Assembly (NCBI GenBank): GCA_948099385.1 | Contig: CANUEZ040000020.1 | Location: 9,689,501-9,753,500, forward strand | Reading direction: 5' to 3' | Length of the DNA stretch: 64,000 nt | DNA from: Fasciola hepatica | Lineage: Eukaryota > Platyhelminthes > Trematoda > Plagiorchiida > Fasciolidae | In this document: one piece after another, positions 45,401 through 55,699 of the stretch | How positions within the stretch are numbered: the stretch's first letter is position 1 | Layout of the letters: each line of letters starts with the position of its first letter | Notes under the pieces: generated by a model | Database searches by the model: none | The model's input: the letters and a program-made list of their open reading frames with translations, nothing else | What the model was told of the DNA's origin: nothing | Position numbers and translations under genes: made by a program

Positions 45401-46600
45401 ACCTTTTTGTTTGTCTAAGAGACATTTCGTGATAGTAAGACACAAGAGTTCAACAGAGAGCCCAAGCGGCATTAGAGCCGCTGGCTTCTGTTCTGAACGA
45501 CGCTCCTCAAGATCCATAAATAAGGACAACCCTCAGCCCTATAGCCCTAACCAGGAAGACAACATGCAAAAAACGAAACCGGTGCTCCTGCTAGCCTCTC
45601 ATCAACTCTAAGCCTAGACACTCTAGCTGATCAACGTGTATGGAGATTGCAGGAGAAGGACCACTACCAGTCCTGCAAAACAACGATGATTTTCAAAGGC
45701 GAATTGTATATGCCATATCCGGAAATCTGAACCTTTCAAGTAGTTCAGGGCTTGTTTAAGTGCATGCCTCAGGTGAATGGGAAAAACCGTCTGCCAAATA
45801 TTGTTCAAGCTGGCCTAAAACTGCTTGGTAGAGCCAGGTATCACAGCCTCCTCTCTCAGGGAGTTTGTTTCACGAATTTATTACCATACAATATGGTTCT
45901 CAGCCGATCAAGCCCAGTCTATCACTTGCTTGTCTGTATTTTTCGCGCATGCAGCAACCGCAAGAGCTTTTTCTGACACACTTCCTCGGCGTACTCTAGC
46001 TAGCAGTCTCTGTGCCCAGGCTCCGTCGGGGGTACATGCGGCTGGCACTCCATGAACTTTCCTGGTTGACCAAAGCGTTCGTAGAAGCTGAGGGAGTGCG
46101 CTCTTCGGCAATCAGGGGAAATTCGTCCTCAAGCTTCCAAATGCTCGGGGTTTCTTTAGTTTTAGGTTGTCCTCTCAGGACCGAGTTTTCAACCGGGGTA
46201 AACAGATGAGCTCTCTTAACATACATGCCTCCACCGAGGCGGTTGCTTATTCAACTTCCGTAGACAACGACCGTGGTATTCCTCCGTAGATGTATGGGTA
46301 GTTGCCCGATGAGATGCAGGGTTCCGGTGTTTTCTGCACTAACCTGCGGAGAGTCCTGCATGTGAGGCTTGCAAACGTTTGAAAAGGTGCGACAGTAACT
46401 CAACATACTTCCCGATCCTTAAAACTCATTTAACCCACACAGCTTCGAAATTTATAAACTATATCGAACAGGGAAATTTGATGTTCGTCGAATGACTTGA
46501 AACTTTTCGGTAGCAACTAAGAGTTCAAAGGTTTGAATCACCTCTATCACCGGTTACCTTTTGCTCGAGGGTATTCCACCGTCGTCCCGCTCATTTAAAC
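42401..46600. other. No assignable gene; short decayed frames
   Basis: Frames at 42570-42899, 43712-44063, 44556-45529 and 45752-46226 are short, lie on both strands and show no motif I can name. A region near 45170 has a tRNA B-box-like sequence (see findings). Frame 44556-45014 (minus, 152 codons) is the longest and is hydrophobic at its N-terminus, but I cannot identify it. Confidence 0.4.
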
Positions 46601-46639
46601 AGCTGATCTATCGGGGCCTAATGTGGTTCTCCACTCCCA

Positions 46640-47300
46640 GCCTTGGGGTCTGGCTGCTGGTTAATCTTAACAATGGAATGGGCTCTCGTGGACGTGTGAC
46701 ATGTTCTTCCACAGCACCCACGCGCAAGCATATGATGAAATAGGCCGCCACAGCTGAATCCATTGGAACTCAAAATAGATATGTTGTATCTGTGTGACAC
46801 ACATGTAAAACCACAGTTCCTTGAACGGGCTTTTCAACTTAAGTACAACCTGAACCTTGCTTAACTCTTCCTAAACACGGTCATCTCATTTTTTAGTGTT
46901 TGTGGTCGGATGGGCTTCAGGATCCTTATAGCATGAGGGCTGGGTTTGTCCTTCTAGACTGGGTCCCAATGAAAGTCAGCCCATGTGCAGTTCGTTGGGA
47001 CAGTTCTGTACTTGCCGACCGCTAAATGCTGAACCGTCACTGCATTTCCATCTACCCTGTGTTCACACGCTCTGAATGCAGGTCAGCTGACTTCAAGGAT
47101 GATTTCTATCGAAATTTGTTCCACCTGATTCTAAACGTGCATCCAGAGTACTCTGTGGTTGCTGCGGATGATTTAAATGCGAATTCTGGCCGTTTTGTAA
47201 ATGCCAACTAGAATACAGGAGGTTCACTTGCTGTCTCAGGTTTTCGGAGTCGGCATCCATCCGATTAGCAGTTTTCTTGCGGCTGCTTCTGTTAAGCACA
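46640..47300 (+). pseudogene. RTE-type LINE endonuclease fragment
   Basis: Frames give RAGFVLLDWVPM (about 46935-46970; RTE endonucleases have AALLAWxPIS), then HCISIYPVFTRSE...FKDDFYRNLFHL (47038-47130; VSVYAPTxDxxxxxKDxFYxxL), then YSVVAADDLNANSGRF (47150-47200; IVxGDxNARxG). GDFN has become ADDLN, so a catalytic region is altered. In a shifted frame VFGVGIHPISSFLAAASVKHNL (47236-47305) corresponds to the next segment, FGLGxRxxNGxRLxxFA. Stops and frameshifts are present, and no RTE reverse transcriptase follows directly. Confidence 0.65.
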
Positions 47301-47639
47301 ATTTGGCCTTAGAATGTGGCGTAGGATCACCCAGGGCCCCCACAATGTTCAAGGCTTTGGTACAAGAATGGGAATATACTAAGTCATCATCGCGGCTGCC
47401 GATGCAAACGTTGCCAGGACCAAGTAAGCAGTGAAGACAGATGAAACAGGCCTTATGCGCCGCTTCCTGCACCAAGCAAAAACGTCGGTTTGAGAGTCCA
47501 GTAAATTATGAATATCCTCGACACCGGTTGACGTTAGACTTTATCTCGTCCGTCACATCAGATACCACACTCAGCAAGGTTAGGCAATCTTAGAGGCCTT
47601 GAACGACTAGGAGCTTAGTACTTATCCTCGCGTGGTGTT

Positions 47640-48955
47640 GAATTGGAAAGTGTGCGAAACTGGAGAAAGCTTCTTCTATTGACAAAAGGTTCCCCTAGAA
47701 ATGCGGCTAACTATTGACCAATGAACCACAAACCATTTGTTTGCAAGCTCATGGAAGGGCTAATGAACATCCAAATCCACAATTTTCTAAAGCCCAACAA
47801 CGTATGAAGCTGCTATAAGCATGGACTTATTAAGAAGCCTTTGTGCACCTCATGTCATTTGCATTTCTTCAACCATCTTGCCCGTTCCTTAAATTGTGGT
47901 CAAACAACCGTCGTCATACTTCTTGGTGTGGCCAAAGCGCTTGTCGCGTGCCTCAAGCTCACCCTTCGTCAAGGAGTAATTCACTCTTCAAGGTAGACTC
48001 TTGGAACTCTCGACTTTGCCCTACGTGCCTGAACGTCCCCAGGCGGTTCTGATGGAAGACGGTCTATCAACACTTAAACCGTGGTGCCATCCAAGTTAAT
48101 GTTTTGGGTGTACCCCCGTTCCCGTTGTTTATCACTGATATATTCTCTACAATTCGCCACTGTACTGTCTTCTTTTTTCCGATGACATCAAACTTGTGAA
48201 TATCTTTGGCACCGAAAATCTCCTCATCGCCTAACAGGGAGTACAAGACGGCCCAAATTAGCTTGACCGCGGGAGCCGCACAATGCATATGAAATTTTCG
48301 CTTGCAGAAGGCACTACAATTCTTTGTGAGTTGCATGTTCTCATCGATACTCTGGCTAGATGTAGCCCCCCAATTCCGTTTGACCCCTTTTTTCGAGATC
48401 TCGGGGTGCACCACCCATGATCGAGGAACTTCTCCTAAAGCGACTCCCTCCGAACTGCTAATGCTAACGGCATTACCCTTCTTTTATTTTGACTTAACTC
48501 AGTCAAAGCGAACTCCTCGTTTTTATTATATACGCTAGACTACTTCTGGAATACTAATCTCTCATCACTTCTTACATGTCGTGCTCCACGGTTGTTGCTA
48601 GAGAGAATGTTCAAAGTTCATTCACCAGAAGGCCGATGGGTACACCGGCCAATCTCCCACATCAACAGAGATGTGCGCTCCGTCTACATGACCCACTACG
48701 GCTATGCCGCGTAAAGTTAAACTACACTTTTTGCGTAAGCTTTCACCCCGCCAGTTAAGCTCTTCCACCTAAACCACATTAATCCCCAATAGCATCTATT
48801 CTCTTAGGCTCAGAGCCTTTTTTAGTCCTTTCAACTTGTTAGGCTCGCCGTTAGAGCTAAGTACTTTACTGTTGTATGTAGCAAGACCTGGAACAAACTC
48901 TCAGATAGCATACGTCACTGTGGCTCTCCTCAAGGGCTCTGGTGTATTATGAATT
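47640..48955 (+). pseudogene. LINE-C reverse transcriptase remnant
   Basis: At 47700-47790 the frame reads RNAANY then PMNHKPFVCKLMEGLMN and IHNFLKPNN, equivalent to NPANYRPISLTSVPCKLMExL. A worn palm follows: PFPLFITDIFSTIRHCTVF then FSDDIKLVNIFGTENLL (48113-48215), with FSDD in place of Y/FADD. MKFSLAEGTTILCELHV (about 48290) and DLGVH (about 48400) follow. The end reads RAKYFTVVCSKTWNKLSDSI (about 48850-48905), the FFxxRVVxxWNxLPxxVV motif of CR1/Jockey-type elements. This C-terminus differs from LINE-A and LINE-D, so it may be a related but distinct family. Several frameshifts are present. Confidence 0.7.
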
Positions 48956-51900
48956 ATTAACTCACTGCGAGCGCTGCCCCGCGGCTGCGCAATAATACTG
49001 TAATTATCGGCTCTACTTTTAAAATGCCCTCCAGTTCTAACTCTCTCCTACTAGTACGCTGGCTCCTTTTCATGCTTGTTCAAAGGTAGTTGTTTGCTCG
49101 CCGCACGTAGCACCCCTTTGGTGTGCGAGCTGAGGCCTCAGGGGACGTAAAGTCTACCGAAGCAGCCGTATCCCAGTTCTCGCCCTCATTGTTACCGAGC
49201 CAGCCATCACACTGGTGTTGCCCCGCTTGAAGTATGCTGATGGCGGCAAGAGATCATACTACCCGCTCAGCCTACACGACATAAAGCAACCCTATCAACA
49301 CGGACATGAAATCTTGGAGCACCAGCAAAGCTCGAGTCGGAGAATAGTCAATCTTAAGTTTCTATCGTTATGAGCCCTGATTTCACCAGTGCTATAAGGC
49401 CGATCCCCGTAGTAGCTACCCCTGGTAACTTAACCCCTTCCCTTCTATCCCCTTAGAGAAGCTAACTGTACGTTATTTCTATCACAAGCCACTAAACCTG
49501 CCATTCTTATTCCCTTTCACTCCCGACCTCTCACAGATCTACAGTTTGAGACAGCCCATCAAGTTCTGTCAGGTAGCATCCTTGTTCATACTGAGCTATC
49601 ATTCATGATTTACCTCGCCTCGAATACCATACCCCACTTTCTCGGGTGCCGTCTGAAATGGCCTACACTCTATCAAGACAAAAAATACCCACCCTAGTCT
49701 CCTACTCTCTTTCGTGCCCCACGCCGCATTCACCGTTGCTTCGTCCACCCATCTCTTTCCTTATTTAGTTCAGTTCAGTTTAGTTTGCACAGGACAGGTA
49801 ATGGCCACGGCCAATCGAGCGTCCAGAATTCCTTCGATGGTATGCACACCAGTTATGCACCCACCACTGCCGAGTGTATTTCGTCGAATCCCCGCCAAAA
49901 ATGAGAGGGAAACGGAAAACCTCTTCGCACATCAACTGCGAGAGACATTATGCATCGTGAGCGTTCACTGAGACAGTATGCGATGAGGAGGTCATCTTTT
50001 ACGCGTGCCCCTCATATCGATTCAACCACTAACGGTTTACGAGTACCAAAACCCACCCCAGATAAACAGTTGTTTTATTTATACCGCATCCCGCAGCCTT
50101 CACTTATAAGACTGTACCGTACTTTGCCATAATTATTCTATGCTAGCATAGTAGCGAGAATCTGCTGTTCTTCCATTCATTATCTAGGTTTTCATGATTT
50201 AACTCCACATCCCAGCCCTGCCAAGCGGATACAAATTGCACCGTTTCCGAGCCCACTTCATAAAAATGGACCATTGATGAACAGTTCACGTGAGGTGTCA
50301 TGGATCTCACGGGACTTATCGGGATTTCCATTTACTGTGACTCGGAATATGAGAAACGATGAACCCACTCAGCAATGGCACAAACCACTTTCATGATTTA
50401 CTCTCCAAAATCTCTTAACTGGTGTCATCAGTCGACTATTTTCCCGGTGATGCTTTTCAAAATTTACCCAGCATTTCCAGCCAAGCCATAATCCCTTTCC
50501 ATTGCGGAATTCGGTAGAATGCCTGCTTGTTCCCTCACATTTTGTTTTGCCCAGTGAACTCGACCAAGCGATTGCCATTCGTCATCCGCATCATCCCAGT
50601 ATATATGCGTACTCTGCTCTCTGTAAATCTACCCCTTTCACGAGTTCCATGTTCCGCCATTTTTGCTCTTTCCGCCGACTCCTACCTGCCGCACAACCTG
50701 TTGTCATTTTCCGCATTCAGGCACCATCCAGATTTATTTCAATGTTGTTTTAGTCCGCTTCTCCTCTTCTGGAAATATGTTGCTTTTTTACCCTGTTTGG
50801 TAATGTTGTACACTTTGATCTGCGTTCGTACGTGCACCTCAACCACTGCTGAAAAATATACCTTTGTCATTATCATTGAAATCATAGAACAAAAAGCAAA
50901 TGGATGGAGTTTTCATATATGTTTATAAAGTAGCTACAATAAATGACAATGGCAACGTCAGTGAATAATCAGACCATGCACTTATGGCGTTGACTCATTT
51001 CCCCTGTCTTTACCTGTTGATGTACAGTTAAACATGAATGCCACCTATCAGATCAGCTTTCGTGAAATGAACTGTCTACAAGTCATTATTAACAGAAATG
51101 CTTACCCGGCCGAGCAGCTGAGTAATCCACCCTTCGCCCTAAGCGCTGAAGTTGACCATTTTTTACCATACGAAGGAATCTCCCCCAGGAGATAACTGGA
51201 GCGCGAGTTTAGGTAGGTTCTTTGTAGCCCAGCCTAGCATCAAAGTGCAGGGCGGCTGCTTTCGCAGCTAGGTGGGCTAAAACAAAAGCCTTAAAGTGCC
51301 CTCCACTGAAAACTACATTGTCCAAGCTCCCAAAATATGAACTCGCTCTAGAATAAATAATACCGGTTTATTGAAAAACTGAGGAGATTCATAAACAACA
51401 TACAATGAGGGAACATTTGTTCGCTGCCTAACCCATTAGCAAATGCACCAAGACTTAAAGCTCCACCAAGGTGGAGAGTAGGATTCGACGTTCATGAGCC
51501 CACCAACCGACAAACAGCAAACATTCAGTGTTCTGAAGACATAAATGACCGGTTGTGGAACTGATGGTCAGAGATACATCACCAGCGGACATAATTTAGT
51601 ATCTACTACGGGAGCTCCGCTGCTGATACAAATCATGGAAAGCGCGCTTGACCTTCGCTGACGGGTACCAAAGATGACGTAACAACAAAAACACGGGGAC
51701 AACTTTATAGATTAAGTTCAATAACTCGAAAATGCTGGAGCCTATTAAGATGTTACAGAATGCTGTTTAGGCATGTTACCTTCTAGTGTTCTGAAGCATC
51801 ATATGTATGAATTAAACGCTCGTCACTGAGATTACCCCTCATCAAAAACGGCCTAGGCACAACACATGTTACCACCATATGAGAAGCATAAACTATCTCC

Positions 51901-52670
51901 TCTCTTTTCGCCCACCTATCCAGGAGGCATCTCATCCACTATTACCAAAGACCATCGAATTATGCGTGAAAACCCGGTAACTGCAATAACTAAGTCGCTC
52001 GGTTTGAGGTCTTCAGTCGCCTCTAACCACTTTCGCTGTTATCCTAACAGGACCGTATATCCATAACTTCAACGATTCCGGAGGATCTGCTGTAAGTCTC
52101 ACGGGTCACCACCGCCTAGCGCAGGCAATCCAGAAGATTTGTTCGTCGAATGTGGTTACGTTGCTACGCAGCAGGAGCAATATACTAGGTGTCTATGCTC
52201 TGAGATCCCTTGCCTCCACAACCATGGGTGCAAGGGGGATCCTTAGTTATCCACTCTGGCTTTGCCAAAAAGTCAATAAAATTTCGCCCAATATTCACTC
52301 ACCGTAAACTACTGCACCAAATACACACCGTACAGAGAGTTCATACGCTGTCACACCAACCAAAGGTCTATCTTCGTGTGGTCCGACAAGGCTTCTAATT
52401 TCTTCTTCGCCAAAGTACGGCTGATTCTATCCCGAGAGAAATCTTGGATGCTAGTTGGAAGCACAAAAATTGACTTGAATGCTTTCTCTTCCATTCAATC
52501 TAGTGCACATAATTGCACAATCCTCCTGAAACTCTGATCCATCTTTCAACTGTACCGTTTGATCTTTCATTGCAGCATGCTTCGGAGTTATCCAAAATGA
52601 ACTATTATTGCCACTATTAATAATATTATCATTATCATTATCATTATTGATATTATTATGATTATTATCT
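48956..52670 (+). repeat. Pyrimidine-rich 3' block with terminal signature and ATT/ATC tail
   Basis: The plus strand is C/T-rich from about 49000 to 50940, like the 3' blocks of LINE-A and LINE-D. At 52575-52606 it reads GCATGCTTCGGAGTTATCC then AAAATGAACTATT. This aligns with GCATGTTTCGGGCGTCTCC then GAAACAAACTATT at the end of LINE-D. A long ATT/ATC tail follows (52602-52669). I did not find the GC-rich module. The block either belongs to LINE-C or is the 3' end of a LINE-A/D-type copy placed next to it. Confidence 0.55.
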
Positions 52671-53744
52671 TGCTAGAGTGAATCAGTGGAAGACAAATCA
52701 TCTAACTTGCTACGCTGCGCTGACACTTAGAATCAGGTGAACAGACACCCACGAAGTTGTTTGTCGCACCTGCAAGGCTTTATATAAGATAGTCCAAGAT
52801 ATTCAACACTTTGATATGCAGAAGCGTAACACACATGTATTTCGCGGTGCAAGAGTAGTGTAACACCCGCCAACAGGGCAGGCGCATAATCATTATGCAG
52901 CAGCGTAAAGGTCGTCCAACAAAGCCTCGCACAGCTACCACTCCCCCATCAATCCAAACCCTTCATTTCATGGTAGTATTTTACAGTCAGTTTGGCCACT
53001 TAGTGTGTATTTGGCTGAATAATCTGATGCTTCGTCTTGAGTGACTTGAACCTGTCTCTCAAACACTTGAGCTCATTTTTCGGGATAAGATCCAGCCTCT
53101 GCACAGCTGTGCCGATTCAAGCTCGAGAAAATATCCCCAAATCTTTCAGTTCGTTTTCTCCAGGAAAACACTCCGCTAGCACAAGGTTCTCATTTGAAAA
53201 GTAGCCGTTTCTCACCTCTCAAACAGCTGAGTGACCCTTTTGCAATCTTTCGTCATTTTATATCTTCGAGGTATGATTAGTTATTGCCTACACCACAGCA
53301 TCTATGCTTTATTTCGTGACAAAGTAGCCCATGACAAATAGCTCTCGAAATATGATCAGAATGGAAAGTAATTTGTTGCCCCTACCACTATAAGTATCCT
53401 CATCTCCAACGGTTCAGGTTGCACCGCATTGGGAGTTTCGCCCTTGGAGTCAGTAGCTTACCAGGTCCACGAGATCTTTGGACCAAAATACTACAGCTGA
53501 CGGTCCTTTCTATCCAGTCACATCCCTACCAGAAACCAGGTCTGCCGGAGTCTTAGTCTCTCACAAATATATTCATTGGGCGGAAAGTGGGCCGGCAACC
53601 TTTTCCAGACATCGTCCGCAAAAATAACGATGCCAATCACCGTAAATCGCTGTTTGCATAACAGAAAACTGCAAAGAAAACCAGTTTAAAAATAAGCGGC
53701 GCAAAAACTTCGAAAGCTGTCACTTCCTAATCATTTTCTTTTTC
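52671..53744. other. No recognisable feature
   Basis: No long frame or clear repeat is seen. Sequence is of mixed composition between the ATT tail of the LINE-C block and the LINE ORF2 start at 53745. Confidence 0.4.
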
Positions 53745-53975
53745 CGAACAGCGGTGACAGAAGCAGTCAACCTCAACCCAGGTCCTCAGGCAGTCTTCGC
53801 GGATATCATGCACGACCTGGCAGATACAAACCCATATTTCGATCTCAGAGTGTCGGACACAACCTTGAAAGAGGGCACTGCTTTGCGACCAACTTCCGAT
53901 GCGTTAAGAGAAGTTCGATTCAAAGTCCGAATCCTCATTCAAAACGTTGCGTGCACGGCGTCGTGGTGCCCCTAG
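53745..53975 (+). pseudogene. LINE ORF2 N-terminal fragment with 2A-like motif
   Basis: The frame reads HFLIIFFFRTAVTEAVNLNP, then GPQA. This is a hydrophobic run leading into an NPGP sequence, like the 2A-type ribosome-skipping motif (DVExNPGP) at the start of some LINE ORF2 proteins. Here A and N replace the D and E, while the V and NPGP are kept. About 45 codons later RFKVRILIQNVACTASW resembles the opening strand of the endonuclease (FKILSQNVRGL). The frame ends at 53975 and Pao-3 begins just beyond in the opposite orientation, so only the start survives. Confidence 0.5.
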
Positions 53976-54043
53976 CACTTCGATCTCTCGTTCAAGCCCT
54001 CTCATTTCTTCTTTTTTCTGCCCCAGTATGGACGCCCAGTGGT

Positions 54044-54980
54044 TTATCCCAGAATGAGTACTTCGGGTGCAGACCTTGGGAAAATTAAGTCATGAGCGAA
54101 AAACGGAACTGCTTGACCCGAAGGATGGTCGATAGAGACCAGGTGCTCCAAAAATGCTCTCCGTGTTGTTGGCCCATTCCTGTTATGAACATAACATTTT
54201 ATGGAGTCTGAGCCAGCGTTCCAGGTGGAACCAAAAGTTTCCACTGCTGGCCCTTGGTCTGAGTCAGTGTTCTTTTTAGACGTGTTCCTTTTGTGAACAG
54301 AAATGTCATTCAAAACCCCTCACCCTTGCATCAGCCAACTGGTAAACTCAGGCCAGTCAGAACCTGAAAGAACACGCAATCCTCCCCTAAACTCCGTGGT
54401 TTTGCGGCTTTATTGACCAAAGTTAAACAGCCATGAATGCATTATTCTTTTAAGACTAGTTGTAATACCGCTGGCAAGAAATGATGCCGAAATAAGGCAC
54501 ATGTGTTCCTTAAAACAAAGCCTTAACAGAATGGCAACAAAACTGCCACAAAAGAATATGCCACCATTCGAAATTTCGTCGGCTTAACAGCAATACTTTA
54601 AGTCTACCAGAGAAACCACAGAACATCTTGTCCTGCCCCGGACAATGTCACTGGCAGGAAAATATCTTCAATTTTGGAGCACGAAGTCACCGGCTCCTGA
54701 CAAAACCACAGAGACAGGCCTGTGAAAATCAACTAAGTTGAGGTCAACAGCAGGTAGGTATTTGGTGGTTCCTTTTGGAATTTTGGAAAAAGGCAATAGA
54801 CATACCAGACCATTTTTGGCTTCTAAGATCCAGCGCCGCTTGGTGTGGCAGATACAACTTCTTCCGTCTGTCTGCTGTGGACTCCTCTGGCATTTATAGA
54901 GCATAACCGCACTCAATGTAGTGCTCATATGAAGTCGGTTTTCAAGCCGGTAGTACCCCCCGGGGATTTTCAATGGCCCT
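54044..54980 (-). pseudogene. Pao-3 reverse transcriptase remnant
   Basis: Read on the minus strand, EHYIECGYAL then MPEE and KKLYLPHQAALD (about 54810-54920) match the RT entry (VxxGYAxxVPxE...YLPHHPV). The end (54044-54313) reads GPAVETFGSTWNAGSDSIK, then GPTTRRAFLEHLVSIDHPSG then QAVPF, matching LPVERALGVxWNVExDxFxF then RPxTRRGMLSxxSSxYDPLGxxAPF. The palm with the catalytic aspartates is too eroded to place. The frame changes several times. Confidence 0.7.
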
Positions 54981-55322
54981 TACTTCCTCCAAAGAAAGGG
55001 CAGTTTTCAAAGGAGAGCAGTCATCAAAATCTTTATCATGGAAATTTCACACCTTATTCTCAATAACCTGCAGACTGTGCACGGCACCCGCTTTAAAGTT
55101 ACCTGGACAACCACTGTCCAAAGGGGCCTCATGAGACAGCCCGGGGAAGCGTGGTCAGCATAAGGGTCCTTCTTAGAACTCCTTCGCTGTTCAAAAAACC
55201 CATTGAGTTGGAGGAAGGTCTAAGCCAACCAATATTTTGACTCTTCTGTCTTAAAAAGCTTCAAACTTTACTTCAGTGATGTAACCCCAATTTGACAGAG
55301 TTTCTTGACCAGGTGCAGTAGG

Positions 55323-55570
55323 TTATACGCCTAAAAATGATCGAATAGAGTGGGCACTTTTCATTGTAATCACCACATTGCCATCCAAGATCTTAAAAAT
55401 AAACCACACCTTTTCAAAAAGCAGTATATTATTCCTATTCTGTGCGCCAAAGTTAATTGTGGGGGCTTTTCCTACGGGACATAAAAGCTCAACTAAATCA
55501 CGAAGCATGAGAAGGGTACCTGCACCAGTGTCGAGCAGGGCACTAATGCGAACGGAGCATTTTGAACCTT
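55323..55570 (-). pseudogene. Pao-3 aspartic protease remnant
   Basis: On the minus strand CSVRISALLDTGAGTLLMLR contains the retropepsin active site D-T-G-A (about 55521-55546). It is followed by DLVELLCPVGKAP and FIFKILDGNVVITMKSAHS, typical of the BEL/Pao protease (YALLDxGSxxTL...GLDGxxxIxxxxAxSV). It lies between gag and RT, as expected. It would cut the polyprotein. The catalytic Asp is retained, but stops nearby prevent expression. Confidence 0.7.
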
Positions 55571-55699
55571 CAATAATAACTGGTACAATCCCTAGCTAAC
55601 ACATAGGCCCGTGGAAATTAGTTACCATGATGTATTCCGGATTGAAACCTTGTCCGTTGTAGGCCACAAAAGAAAGTGTCAGTAACAGCAATTCTCCCC

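Noticed and set aside
53745..53975. The NPGP frame as a host gene exon
   Set aside because: The hydrophobic leader, NPGP and endonuclease-like opening fit a LINE ORF2 start. No splice-consistent neighbours were seen.
55323..55570. The minus-strand DTGAG protease as part of a Ty3/Gypsy element
   Set aside because: The following LDGNVVITMKSAHS segment, the gag zinc region before it and the TTRRAFLEHLVSIDHPSG segment after it all fit BEL/Pao better.
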